A DNA stretch of 64,000 bases from Lactuca virosa. Lineage: Eukaryota > Streptophyta > Magnoliopsida > Asterales > Asteraceae. Below, in pieces: positions 50,340-62,182 of the stretch (positions within the stretch are counted from its first letter, which is position 1; each line of letters begins with the position of its first letter). The notes under the pieces were generated by a model. That model was not told where the DNA came from, did not search any database, and saw only the letters and a program-made list of their open reading frames with translations. Position numbers and translations under genes: made by a program. The stretch is from NCBI GenBank assembly GCA_928212115.1, contig CAKMRJ010003334.1, positions 95,357,397-95,421,396 of the forward strand, given 5' to 3'.

Positions 50340-52305
50340 CTTAGGTTATTCTATTCAAAGTAATTATTGTGTTATTGTATGCATAAATGTGGGCCAATCA
50401 ATTTTACTTATTTTAAGAAAGTGATTAATATATATTATTGAATTAAATATAATTGAAAAATGTCATCTAATTTAATTACAAGGGTATTTTAGTCAATTAA
50501 TATAGATTTAATAAAGAAAAATTGCATATTTTAAGGGATTATAGATTCTATTAATTTTAAAAATCCAATTTTACGAATTATAATTCTTTTAATTCGGACA
50601 TTCTGACAGAATATGTTTGAGTATATTCAAAAATAAAAATATTCTTGAACCATAAATAATAAAAATATTCTTGAACCTATTTCATGATCATGACTTTAAA
50701 AACTTCTTGTAGAATAACAAATTCTCGAACCATCAATTGAAGAATAAAAACAATAAATACATAATTTCTTATAGAATACGGGTAACAATTGTTAAGAATT
50801 ACATTTATTGTTAAAGAATAAAACTAAAAAAACTTTCAAAACGGGAAAGAAAACATCAAAATCTAACAACGACACTAATACATTCTAAAAGAATGATGTT
50901 GCTTAGAATCACTTTCAATTTTGTGGTCTGTTCTTCAAGCATCAACTTCTGTGAAAACAAAACCAATTTGTAGTTTAGATTCCAATAATGCATTAGCAAA
51001 TGAAAAATAAAAAACTAAATCCCTTTGGAAAAATATGTGGACTTGTGAATTGCACCAAAACCAATAACCAAGAATTGTAGAACATGCATAAATCAGTGAG
51101 AAAAAATCCATACTCCATTCCAACAGAATTAGAATTCATGACTCCATTCCAACAGAATTAGAATTCATGATTCCATTCCAACAGAATTGGAATTTGTGAT
51201 TATAACTCCATTAACAGAGAATCCCGCCTATATAAGGCATTGAGCATATAGTAAGTTCGTATGGTAATAAAGAATGAACAATGTCAAAGTAAGAATGCAA
51301 GATACAAGGTATTAGATGAAAGTTTTTATAGCCAATTTCAGAAAAAGATGTAAGTAGGTTAATGAAAGGTTGAAATTGAATACATATCAAGAACATAACG
51401 GAAAGCTGCTGACTTTGCATATATAAAAAGGATCAAATCGGGAAAGAAAAAATCTTTGTAGTTCGTTTATTTTGTGTATAAACGAATAAATCAGAATGGA
51501 ATTTGAATCGAGTTTGCCCCAATTTTAGCAATCTGAACTCAATTGTAGTAAAAACCAGCTAAAACCTACGAATTGGATCAAATTGATAACTTGAGAAATG
51601 CAAATCAGTACCAATTTGGTGGGGATATTGATAGGAAGAACGGATCGAACGGCTTTGCGAGCCCGCTTAGATATCTTCTTAAACACGTTCTCAACAAACC
51701 TAATCAGAAGATCCATGCTCCTGTCATCTTCCTCCTCCTCATCATCATCTTCGTCATCATCTTCATCGTAATCTCCGAAGAAAGTCATATCATTACGGTT
51801 CTGATTCCATATCCTAGGATCCGCCGCCGGATTCTCACCTTCCTGATCCATCGAGTCATCAAATGAAGAGCTCCCAACAATACATAGTAAACGTAGTTAA
51901 ATAATCTGACATCTGGAAATAACCTGAGGATAACTAGGAGGACGACGGGTAGCTTGGAGACGTAAACCAAGAGTTCGAAGCAGAAATGGGCGGATGAAGG
52001 TACTAGAAGATGACTTTTAGAGAAATTTGGGGCGGACCATGGTGGCGACGGCTTTGTATCATCGGCTAGGGCTTGTAATCGGTAAAGATTGAGCGAGTAA
52101 AGAAAAAAACGAGTTTAATATAAACCTGAGAAATTAGGTTAAAAGTCAATACCATGATTATAAGGATTATTTTTGGAAGTTCCTAATCAAATTACTAAAC
52201 TACCCTTATTTATTTATTTAATTATTTAATTTTTTATTTAATTTTGATTGGCCCACATTTATGCATACAATAACACAATAATTACTTTAAATACCTGAAC
52301 CTAGC
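50338..52305. mobile_element. TIR element in (TA)n carrying host-like exons
   Basis: The left end GGCTTAGGTTATTCTATTC and following 65 bases are the inverted complement of the right end at about 52238-52305 (shared AAAGTAATTATTGTGTTATT and TGCATAAATGTGGGCCAATCA, given in parts). Weaker inverted similarity continues inward (AAGGGTATTTTAGTC vs AAGGGTAGTTTAGT). (TA)n tracts lie immediately outside both ends. The interior carries a spliced-gene-like segment at 50900-52060. Long TIRs plus captured gene pieces are typical of Pack-MULE-type elements; the TA-tract target is characteristic of some plant MULE and MITE families. No transposase is present. Confidence 0.65.
51612..51851 (-). pseudogene. 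Captured host exon, acidic RARKAVRSVLP protein (SHW1-like?)
   Basis: The minus strand encodes DPRIWNQNRNDMTFFGDYDE, a long Asp/Glu run, then DRSMDLLIRFVENVFKKISK and RARKAVRSVLPINIPTKLV. Sequence constraint looks real (an acidic run followed by an amphipathic basic helix). It recalls the plant protein SHORT HYPOCOTYL IN WHITE LIGHT1, from memory and not checked. A GT donor follows the TTG codon at 51612. Upstream an AG acceptor at 51843 or an ATG at 51851 is possible. A Ser/Arg-rich transit-like segment lies upstream at about 52015-51925 in another frame, ending CAG|GTTATT. A possible later acceptor TTTTCACAG lies at 50949. A full gene is not visible. Confidence 0.45.

Positions 52306-52365
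<60 letters not shown>
52306..52365. repeat. (TA)n tract between TIR elements
   Basis: About 29 TA units with one CG interruption separate the 50338-52305 and 52366-52620 elements. Confidence 0.9.
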
Positions 52366-52368
<3 letters not shown>

Positions 52369-52616
52369 AAATGATCAAATGATAACACCTAAAAGGTTGA
52401 GAACGCGAGAACAAAGTATATTCATTTGTGATTCCATGTATTCATTTGTGGAGAAATGATAAATTTTTACGCCTTAATTTCAATTGAAGAGAAAAGCAAT
52501 ACAACTTCATCCTAATTAAAAATTTATCATTTCTCCACAAATGAATACATAGAATCACAAATTAATATACTTTGTTCTCACGTTCTCAACCTTTTTGGTA
52601 TTCTCATTTGATCCTA

Positions 52617-52620
<4 letters not shown>
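52366..52620. mobile_element. Palindromic MITE in (TA)n
   Basis: A 255 bp near-complete palindrome: left-arm blocks GATCAAATGATAACACC, AAAGGTTGAGAACG and ATTTGTGGAGAAATGATAAA recur inverted in the right arm, leaving a loop of about 30 bases near 52480-52510. Both ends abut TA tracts. No coding capacity. It would form a strong hairpin if transcribed. Confidence 0.85.

Positions 52621-52705
<85 letters not shown>
52621..52705. repeat. (TA)n tract between MITEs
   Basis: About 42 uninterrupted TA units. Confidence 0.92.
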
Positions 52706-52707
<2 letters not shown>

Positions 52708-53077
52708 TGAGGTTCAATAGAGAACCATAATAACCAAGGAACCAATCTTTTTTTCAACTTTTAGAACTTATTTTTTATCAAAAAAAAAAACTAAAATACA
52801 AAAATTCATAACTTTTTATTATTTTTCCAATGATATCAAATTCGACTTTTTTTTTTTTTTTACGTCAAATTCACAATGTGAATCTTTGAAAATTCACAAT
52901 GTGAATCCAGATTCACACGGTGAATCCGAAAAATATTTTTCACATTCACAATGTTAATATATGAATTTAGATATTTTTAGATTTTTTTTTTCGATAAAGA
53001 AAAAGTTTTAAAATTGAAAAAAAGATTTGGTTCCTTGAAAAACCAATAATTATGGTTCTCTATTGAACTTTTCCATA
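52706..53077. mobile_element. Third TIR MITE in (TA)n
   Basis: Left end GGTGAGGTTCAATAGAGAAC and right end (inverted) GGAAAAGTTCAATAGAGAAC match, continuing through CCATAAT and AAGGAACCAA...TCTTTTTTTCAA. Length is 372 bp. The middle has short repeats of ATTCACAATGTGAAT (52867-52935). TA tracts bound both ends. Confidence 0.8.
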
Positions 53078-53082
53078 TATAG

Positions 53083-53084
<2 letters not shown>

Positions 53085-53158
<74 letters not shown>

Positions 53159-53159
53159 C
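53085..53159. repeat. (TA)n(GA)n microsatellite
   Basis: About 25 TA units run into ten GA units, at the right edge of the third MITE. Confidence 0.92.
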
Positions 53160-55370
53160 ACTTACATATATTTTTACATCTGTCAAACACATTCTTTCAA
53201 CAATATGAATAATTTTTTGAGTTCAATTTCTTCTTCTTCATCCAATGAACATGACTCTAATGATGACATGTTTTAAATTTCTATGTTTTTTTATCTCTTT
53301 TTAGTAATTTGGGTATTAAATTTCTATGTTTTTCAAGTAATGTAATGGGTTTTTAATTAATATAAAATATTTATTATGTTTTCAATTATGTTATTATTTA
53401 ATCTAATGTCAAAAAATATAAATATAAATAAGATGGAGTGGTAACCATTTCCAAAAGTTGGTGATTTGGTAGTGAACATGTAGTGGAGATGATGTGGCGT
53501 ATAGGTGACAACACTTTTCTAATAGGTTAGTGGTGACCATACATCTTAGCCTCTTAACCTTAAGTGGATATTATATGATATATTAGGAGACATTGGGATA
53601 GAAGAGACACCCACAGAAAGAAGATGAGTGTAAGAAGGAAAATCCAATAAGAAATTATAAACAAAAAATAAAGGGTGTAAACCTAGACCTTGAATTTAAG
53701 AGGAATTAAAGCTTGAAAAAATAGAAATGTGAATAATGTTGTTAACTATGTAGATAGGAATTTCAAACCTTCTATTTTAGACATATTAAGACAGAAAAAA
53801 AGGATTTTTGATGTCATGGATTATATATTTATAATGGAAAACCTCAATATATTTTTTTAGTGTTGACGTGGGACTCTTATCATTCATGCAACCAAATATG
53901 TTATGTCTTCTGCTGGTATTATTTATAGTTTATATTTTTTTCCCTTTTTTAAACACTATAAGATTGGTCCTAATTTATTTACTTTTATATAAACTACATA
54001 AAATTCAAAAAAAATCTTACCTAAGTCTTACCCAATGAGCTTTTGAAAGCTTTTATAAGCTTTTAATTTTTAGATGTTGACAAAATATTGAATTAAAGAA
54101 AAAATTTCATTCTATATAAAAGTTTAAAGCTTTTAGTTTAAAAAAAGTTATAAATTCAAATACTACTTCAAATAGTTTTTTAGACCTTTTAGGAGCTTTT
54201 CTTCAGTGGCCACCTCACATTCTACTTTTAAATCTACACATACCGTCTCATATGGGACTTAAGCTCTCAACATTCGGTTGACGGTCAATTTTCGTTCAGC
54301 TTCTAATACCTCTAAGCAACAAGCTTTTTTAGCTTTTATATGATTACGATTATTTTACACCTTTTTAAAAGCATACAATTATTTTCGTTGTACAATTTTA
54401 TACAAATAAAAGCTACAACCTCTAACTTTTGATTTTCAGCTATCATGTTTCAATTCACAACTTCCAACTAATAGCTAGTTTGTCAAACATAGGAACATAC
54501 CTTTGGTTTATTAGTTTAATCACAATCAAATTTTTGATATGATGCATATTGAAGACTTAACAAAGTTCTTTTTCAATAAATGAGAAAAAAAAAATTAAGT
54601 GAAATAGACTCAACTTTAAACGATATTAGATTTTAATCTATTGAAAGTTTATAGGTCGATCTTATGGACGAAAAACTCTTAACGGGCCAAAGCTCGTAAA
54701 AGAAATTTCTTAAAATAAGATGTGTACATGAAAATCCACTCTTGGCATTTTGATATGTTACTTAATTTATTTTGTGGATTACTTTAGAGAAAGATTTACT
54801 TGCCCATGTATTCGTTCGTAGTTACCCATCTATGTCCGTTTAGGTACGTTTCATACGGCCTTATCTTGTTCATATGTGAGACAAACTCTTCCTTATCGTT
54901 AAGAATATGTTTTCTTCTAAATAAATCTCATAATTATATAATTAAGATGTGACATCAAAACGCGTGAAAGTTTTTTATGTAGAAAGATTTTCTATTATGA
55001 TGATGCAAATGAGAAGCTTTAGTTTGATTGGTTATAATGAAAAGTAGACATAATGGTTTTTGAGATAACCAATAAAAATTCTATCTTTTTGGCACATCCC
55101 TTCTTAGTATGCAAAAGTGAGCCAACAATAGACTTATAGAGGATTCCCCTATTGGTGATACTTTTAGATCATCACTTTGCATACTCCTCTAAATTGGGTG
55201 CCTTTTTTACACCCCTTTTTACATATTTGTATTTTTTATATTAAACTCGATGTACTAATGTCAAACCCAACTTAAAAGCCATTAATTATTAGGGAATTTA
55301 TGCATCAAACATGACATCAATAGCATATGTTCAAACAAAAATATATTAATCGGCTTCATCAATTGCAATA
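53160..55370. other. AT-rich intergenic DNA
   Basis: No gene is recognised. A short frame at 53205-53273 (MNNFLSSISSSSSNEHDSN start) has the Ser/Asp flavour of PIF/Harbinger transposase N-termini, but it ends after 23 codons and proves nothing. Confidence 0.5.
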
Positions 55371-55490
55371 ATGATTTAAAAAAGAACAATTTAGTGTAAT
55401 GAAAAGTTGTTTTCTATATAGCATGATAGAAGGATTTGAAAAAGAACAATTTAGTGTAATGAAAAGTTGTTTTCTATATAGCATGATAGA
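55371..55490. repeat. 60 bp tandem duplication
   Basis: Two adjacent 60-base units sharing AAAGAACAATTTAGTGTAAT through TATATAGCATGATAGA are identical over at least 50 bases. Confidence 0.9.
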
Positions 55491-55781
55491 ATAATAATAG
55501 CCATGGGATCTTTTATCTCGATAATATGAAGAAAGTGGGATTGGTAGAAAGTAGAAAAGCGAGACAGTAATTCAAATTTGATGTCGGCTTTCCACTTCGA
55601 ATCCGTCTTAAAATAGATTTTTCGTCTTTATTTGATGATGTTTGTCAATTAAAAGAAATGTTGTAATATTCATTGAATATGTGTACAAGTTAAGCATGGA
55701 GATTCAGACATTAATGGTTTGGGATACTGGGGCCCATCTAGAGTCTAGACTAATATTGTTGAACAAGTTTAAAGTTATTAG

Positions 55782-56389
55782 CAATGTTTTAAAAACCGGT
55801 TTGAACCGACCGGTTGGATCGGGAACCGGGGAGGGAGCGGTTCAACTATCACCGGTTTTACATTGATTTCTGAACCGGATTGAACTGGCCGGTTTTTAGA
55901 AAAAACCGGTTGAACCGGTCAAAATAAACCGGTTAAATCGAATAAAAACACATGAAAAATAACAATTTACATAATAAACTTTGGTGATTTTTTTCATGTC
56001 TATTTAGTTTTTCTCTAAATAAAAACATATGATAAATGTTATAGAGTTTTTTGATGTGTTTGTATTCATTTAAAACTATATTTCGTTACGGTATTATACT
56101 TTATTTTCTTTTTGACGTATATGGATTGATGTAAAACACTAAAACTTATGGTTATGTGTTATTTTAATATATTTGGATTCATCTACAATTTATTTTTATG
56201 TGTATTTTTAATGTTTGAATTTGTAAACATCAAATTCATGATTTATATATGTATGTATGTGTAAGAAAATAAGAAAAAACATGAAAACTATAGAAACCGG
56301 TTGACCCGGCGGTCGAACCGGTTAAACCGGTTGAATCGGGAACCGGTCACCATACCGGTTCAACTAAAAAACCGGTTTTTAAAACATTG
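55782..56389. mobile_element. Non-autonomous hAT element (CCGGTT-rich)
   Basis: The 608 bp element has inverted ends CAATGTTTTAAAAACCGG and a perfect 8 bp duplication GTTATTAG at 55774-55781 and 56390-56397. Both subterminal regions are packed with AACCGGTT/CCGGTT boxes, the kind of motif hAT transposases bind. The middle is AT-rich and non-coding. The 8 bp duplication and CA...TG ends place it in hAT. Confidence 0.9.
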
Positions 56390-56533
56390 GTTATTAGTCA
56401 TAAAAAAATCAATTAGACAAAATAGGAAATGTTTGGACAAACAATTTCATAACTCTTAAGACGAGGATGACGTTAAATCCGTACATTTTGCATGATGTAT
56501 AAAAAAAAATAAAAAAAAAAGTAATATAGTTAT

Positions 56534-56915
56534 GGGAAAATGACTTATGAGTTAAATAAACTATTGATTTTGTTCATATTTTTTTTTATGCATCATATAC
56601 CGTCCAACTTGTTGAACTTATTCATATTTTACTCTTGTGGTTTGTTACCGTAAGTAAAAGGGTAATATGTGAATAGCTGAACAAAAAAAAAGACTAAATG
56701 TAAACAAAAAAAGAATATCCCCCACTACTTCCAACAACCTCCTCCACCATCACATATTACCTTTTTAGCTACGGTAGCGGTAGCAGATCATAATGATAAG
56801 ATATGAACAAAGTTTACAAGTTGGATGGTATATGATGTACAAAAAGAAAAATAAAAGTAACTAAATGTGGACAAAATCAATAGTTCAATAGTTCATTACC
56901 CTAAGTTAATTTCCC
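56534..56915. mobile_element. Mutator-type MITE
   Basis: The 382 bp element has inverted ends GGGAAAATGACTTATG / GGGAAATTAACTTAGG, an extended inverted match through AACTATTGATTTTGT, and a perfect 9 bp duplication TATAGTTAT at 56525-56533 and 56916-56924. No coding sequence. Its ends are shared with the element at 62183-62857. Confidence 0.85.
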
Positions 56916-57239
56916 TATAGTTATCTAATGGTTCTATTCTTTTTTGTGAAGTTGAGTTTTTGATCGAAAATAGATAGTGCCAAAATATAATGATTAATAT
57001 CATATAACCATTAACCAAAAATTTTGAATGAATATAAAGACAAAGTCATAACTGTTATTTTATTTGATTTTTTTAATTGGATTATCAATTTCTATTGATA
57101 ATGAAAATTTGAAATTACAATAAATAATATAATTGGTATCTTTATGTGACTAGTTAGTAATCGTTATCACTTCTTAATAGTAACTAGTTAGTCAAAATCG
57201 GGAGTCAAAATCGGGTGATTACGTAAAATGATAATAAAT

Positions 57240-57481
57240 AATACCCTCTTTGTCCCAAAATTATTGTCCACAGACAAAAAAACACAAAAATTAAGAAAAA
57301 ACATTAATTAACACTAACTTTATTAAATGAATTAACAGTTTTACTCTTTTGTTGCATTTAATTTCATGGTAGGTGAACTAATAATGAGTAGTATTTTAGT
57401 AAAAATGATATTTATTTTTAGAAATGGGTTATTATTTTAGGACAAACCAAAACATGAACTATTAATATGGGACGGTAATAC
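57240..57481. mobile_element. Degenerate Stowaway-like MITE
   Basis: Left TACCCTCTTTGTCCCAAAAT and right (inverted) TATTACCGTCCCATATTAA resemble the Stowaway TIR CTCCCTCCGTCCCA of Tc1/mariner MITEs, and GTCC...GGAC blocks pair further in. A TA duplication is plausible but not distinctive in this AT-rich context. Confidence 0.6.
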
Positions 57482-59235
57482 ATAATCATGTTATTAGTTG
57501 TCAATTGAAATACATTTTTTGATAAAATATAATAATTGTCAAAATGATATTTGCAATTTCTATAAACAACTAAAAACAAATATTAAAATTTCGTTTAACT
57601 GATCATTAGTAAAATTAACATGAATGTTAACCGAACCAAAAAACCGATGATTTTATCAGTTCGATTAATCAAACCGAAAAACATCAAAAATAACGGTTTG
57701 GTTCACTAGAAAATATTACGGTTTATTGGTTTTTATGTTCGGTTTTGGATTTTTTTTAACACCCATAATCATGTCATGTCAGAGTCACGTCAAAAAAGTA
57801 CGACACGTCAGGAGGCAACTGGGTAAGCTAAACGTTACCAGGAAAATGATCAATATTGAACAAAATTGAAAAACAGAATGTTTGAATTAGAAAACAAATA
57901 ATGTTGTGTCAAAAAATGAAATTTTAGTGTTTTTTGTGGCATTAACCTTATAATTTTATACAGAATGCATTGTTACTCGTTATCCAAATTACTTTATTCG
58001 TTAGTACATATACCAAGTTTGTCCGGTATACGTGGCACATCATGGCGTTGTGATAATGTTGACCCTTCTCACTTCCTGAATCCCCCCCCCCCTCCCTCCC
58101 TCTTCTACGGTGGAGAGTAGATGATGATGTGCGGTGTGTGTATACCCGAGACCCTAAGTTATAAATGTGAGAATATTTGTGAAACGTTCCCCTAAATCAT
58201 AAGTTTGGTACGTTGTGGACAAAAGATATAATTTATAAGTACCATAGAATGTGCATTCTAAAAAAAATTAACAATTTTAATTAAATTCTTAAACATAATA
58301 TTATATATATTATTATATATTACTATTGTATGATAAATAAATAAATAAATAAAATAATAAATAAAGTGGCCAATGAAATAGCATACTAAAAATAAAATTT
58401 TCTATATAAAACATGTTAGATGAAAAAATAAATGTTTAAAAAAAAAAAAAACCTTCCCTTTCCTCTTCCACTTAATGGTGATACACACAATGTCCCCGTC
58501 GGCCCCTCTATCGCTTCCTCCCTCCCCTCTCATGGAACCACCGCACTTCACCTTCTTGAAAGTCTTCGTAATTTATGCATGTTTTCAATTTGTAATTTCA
58601 AGTTCTTTCTCACTCATACTGGGATTTATGTTCATGAACAAATGCTTAAATCCATATTTATTAACAATATAACATCAACGTATTTTAGATGTATCGGCAG
58701 ATGTTATTTATATTTAATTTATAATTAGATAAATATATGTCAATTATATATTGTATTTTATAAATAATCATTTATTTTTAATGAAAAAATAATTACTTTT
58801 ATCCAGGATGTATATCCCCTAATTGCCTAATATTTTTGTTTTTCGAGCATATACTTTTCCAGAAATTTTGATTATTTTAGTTTATAAATTAATGCATTTT
58901 GACCATATACTGTACAAGTTATCATTAAGAAAAACCTTGTTTACGATTTTTGTTGGGCAAAGAGTCCCACCACCAACAATTTGGGATAAATCAAAACACC
59001 GAAAGTACTGAAAATAAATTTTTAATTCGATGGTCAAATGATGGTTGAAATACATAAGATAGAAGCATCAAAATTAGATATATTTCTAATCCGATGGTCA
59101 AAACTAAAAGTCGATTCGCACTCACCTTTTTTATAGTAAACTTCTTAATATGTAGCAACAATTATTTATTTGCCAATTTGGGTTTTATTATTATTATTAC
59201 TGTGTGTGTATGTGTGTGGGTGGGTGTTTGTGTGT

Positions 59236-59266
<31 letters not shown>

Positions 59267-59842
59267 GGGTATTATCCATGTATAATTCAAACAAAACCTT
59301 TTATACGAACTTATACCAAAAAGAATTTATTGAATTATCAAATTGTCTGTCTAATTATCAAAATTGAGTTATTAACTTATTAAAAATGTACGAGCGGTAT
59401 CAAACAACATGTCCCCTTTTCTTTGTCTTATAGAAACCCTAAACCATTGAATTTGCCTTGTTTACTCCTTTTGTCTTATGTTTGTCCAATTTAACCCAAA
59501 ATGTAAAAATTTATCTTATATATGGCATTTTTTACAACATTATTATTCTTTTAACTAAAGTTTTATTTTAAAAATAACAATAACATTTAAAGTTTTAATC
59601 AAATAAGAAACTCAGTCACACAGAATAATTTTTATATTTAATAACATTTTACTCAAAAGATGAATTCTATTAAATCTATTTGGTTTATTTGGTTTATTAT
59701 TGTCAATGTGGGACTAGCCCACTTGGCACAGGCTTTGCCTCTTAGATTGAAGGTTTCGAATTGATACTAACTGTTTTTGTGTACTAACTGCTAACCACTA
59801 ACACCGTCGTACAAAAAAAATTATTATTAGCATACTTATTTT
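57482..59842. other. AT-rich intergenic DNA with simple repeats
   Basis: No gene is recognised. It holds a C-run/CCCT stretch at 58083-58102, an (AAAT)n tract near 58334-58366, and the TG/G tract listed separately. Confidence 0.55.
59201..59269 (+). repeat. (TG)n followed by poly-G
   Basis: TG-rich repeats pass into a run of about 19 G. Val/Cys/Gly-rich open frames here are artefacts of the repeat. Confidence 0.92.
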
Positions 59843-61206
59843 AGGGAAATTAAGTAATCTAACCATAATTTAATGTGTATCCGAAGAAAATAACCAAAAA
59901 AAATATATTTTTAACAAAAATAACTATTGGTCCGGAATGGGCATTTCGGATAGAGCTGGCAAAAATCGACCCAACCCGTCAACCCAACCCAAAATTAATG
60001 GGTTGGGTTGAGATTTTCAACCCATTTGACTTAAATGGGGTCAACCCGTCTAACTCATTTAATTAAATATGATGGATTGGGTAAAAATTGTCAACCCGTT
60101 TTCAACCCACCAACCCATTTAACTTTATTATATGCTTAATTTAATATTTATTTGAATATTATCATGTATTAATCGAAATATTAATTTAGAAATTAAAATG
60201 TTATATTATTATTTGTGTTTTAAAAAAATGTAATCTTAATTGCCATCTTTTTTCTTATCCCTAAAAATACTAGCCACTTTCCAAAATCCTTTTGAAATTA
60301 AATATTTTAAATGTTATTTGATCATTTTATTCAAATTTGTAAATTAGGATTGTGCTTTTGTTATACTTTGAAATTTTATTTATGTTTGAAGCTGATTTAT
60401 ATAGTATAATCTTTAGTTAATGTATTTAATTTTTTCATTTTAAATAAGTAACTCAAGTTTAACTTTTTTTATTTAATAGGTTGGATCGAGAACTACATAA
60501 ATGGGTAACCCGATGGCAACCCATTTATCTATAAGGTTGGGTTAGATTGAAAATATCAACCCATTTAAATAAACAGGATGGGTTGGAGTGATATTTTCAA
60601 CCCAATTAATAAATGAGTTGAACCCGAACACAACCCAGGTTAACCCATTATCAGCTCTAATTTCGGACCAAGAAAAACCATTTTTCTCAAAAAAAAAAAA
60701 CATTTTAGACTGGCATTTCGGATTCTTCACCAAATTTTTGGATTCATGAAAAAAATAAAAAAAAACTCCAAAATTTGAAAAAGTCCTAAATCCGATGAAC
60801 AATTCCGGAATTTCGAGAAAAAATCCATTTTTTACTTGAATCTAGATAAAATTAACCAAACATAGTAAATATGAAGTATATATGATATTAGTGTATAAAT
60901 CAAACATTTTATTAAAAAACGATGACATTAAATACTTTGAAATGGACATTTCGGACATAAGTAATGAGATTTCTTTTTAAAATAATTGGAAGTAAAAAAC
61001 AAAAAACAACTCTAAAATTTAATAATCAAATCCGGAATGGAGCATTCGGGAATAAATGTTCATTTCGGACATTTCGGAAGAACTACGGAATATGAACAAT
61101 AGTCCGACATAAAACATTCTAAAGAAAATAGTTATTTTTTAAAAACCGAAAAAAAAAAATAGTTATTTTTTTTGAAAAATCATTTATATAATTTAGATTA
61201 CTTTAT
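59843..61206. mobile_element. Possible older TIR element enclosing a hAT element
   Basis: AAGTAATCTAACCATAATT near 59851 and the inverted ATAATTTAGATTACTTTA near 61187-61205 face each other. Each is followed inward by AAAAATAACTATT and by several TTTCGGA or TCCGGAATGG boxes on both sides. A hAT element (59951-60659) lies inside. I could not fix the exact ends or a duplication. Confidence 0.4.
59951..60659. mobile_element. Non-autonomous hAT element (CAACCC-rich)
   Basis: The 709 bp element has ends TAGAGCTGGC / TAGAGCTGAT (inverted) and a perfect 8 bp duplication ATTTCGGA at 59943-59950 and 60660-60667. Subterminal regions are filled with CAACCC/GGGTTG boxes in both orientations. The middle is AT-rich with no coding sequence. 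Confidence 0.88.
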
Positions 61207-61643
61207 TTATTTTTATTTTATATCATCGCATGATTAGCATTTTCTTTACTTTGTTACGTGTATCTTTTCTGTAATGGAATTACAAATTGAATCACTCAAT
61301 ATTCGATTGATTTTTAAATTACTTTTGATTAACAATTAAAACCACCATTAATTTGTTTAAAAATATATATGGTTGGTATATATGGGATAGTCAACTCTAA
61401 ATTGATTCTCTCTTCTTTATGAACTTTACTGGTACTATGAAGAATTTTAATGTTCTTAATAGAATAATAATTGTGATTTATTTAATTAAAATCAGATCAA
61501 CTTTGGTTGTGACGTCAAATCAAATGGATAAACTTTAAAATCCTACCTAAAAATTAAATGTGTCAAATCATCCAAGGTATAATTAGAATACCAACTCTTG
61601 AATGAATTTATTAGTAGAATAGAATTGTTACATAAATATTTAA

Positions 61644-61665
61644 AAATAATAATAATAATAATAAT
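61644..61665. repeat. (AAT)n microsatellite
   Basis: About seven AAT units in AT-rich intergenic DNA. Confidence 0.85.
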
Positions 61666-61829
61666 GGTTAATTCGACAATCAAAATATAGTAGTTTTTGT
61701 ATAATTTGTTCTTTCATATAATCATATTTGACTTTAGATTAACCCAAATGGAACTCTCAATTGATTCCCCAAGTTTTGTCAAATGTGTTTTAAAAACAAA
61801 TTGGTTCTTAGTTTTCATTGTGGTTATGG

Positions 61830-62056
61830 GATAATAACTTGAAAGAGTAACGAATTTCAATTTTATTCAAATTTAGTCATTGAATTTTTTTTTATATTTT
61901 ATTTACCCATTAATTATTTGAAATTGTTAATATTTTACCTTTATCATATGGGTAAAATATATACAGTTCCAAATAATTTATGGGTAACCAAACACGAAAA
62001 AACATTCAGTGACTAAATATGAATAAAATTAAAAGTTTGTTGCCCTTTTAAAATAA
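61830..62056. mobile_element. Short inverted-repeat MITE, copy A
   Basis: The left arm (AACTTGAAAGAGTAACGAAT ... TTTAGTCATTGAA) is mirrored by the right arm (TTCAGTGACTAAAT ... AAGTTTGTTGCCCTTTTAA). The arms are about 60 bases with an AT-rich centre. It is related to copy B at 63432-63613. Confidence 0.65.
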
Positions 62057-62182
62057 CGGGGGTTACAACTACCCCCTTAAAATAAATTTCATCCTTAAAA
62101 TCAGACTAAGTAAATAACGAAGGTGTAATCGAGTTCCTATGACATGTTAACACCTCTACGATGCTTCACATTGAATTTTGAT

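Noticed and set aside
50338..52305. Intact host gene at 51.5-52.0 kb
   Set aside because: Only one convincing exon is seen, upstream frames hit stops, and the segment sits between inverted repeats flanked by TA tracts. Capture is more likely, though a real gene is not excluded.
53205..53273. Possible start of a PIF/Harbinger transposase
   Set aside because: Only 23 codons with a Ser/Asp-rich composition; no downstream transposase motif on this strand.
58432..58728. 98-residue frame starting after a poly-A run
   Set aside because: No domain, lies in AT-rich intergenic DNA, and starts in a homopolymer. Chance open frame.
59094..59367. Cys/Val/Gly-rich frames
   Set aside because: They translate the TG/G simple repeat; no gene.
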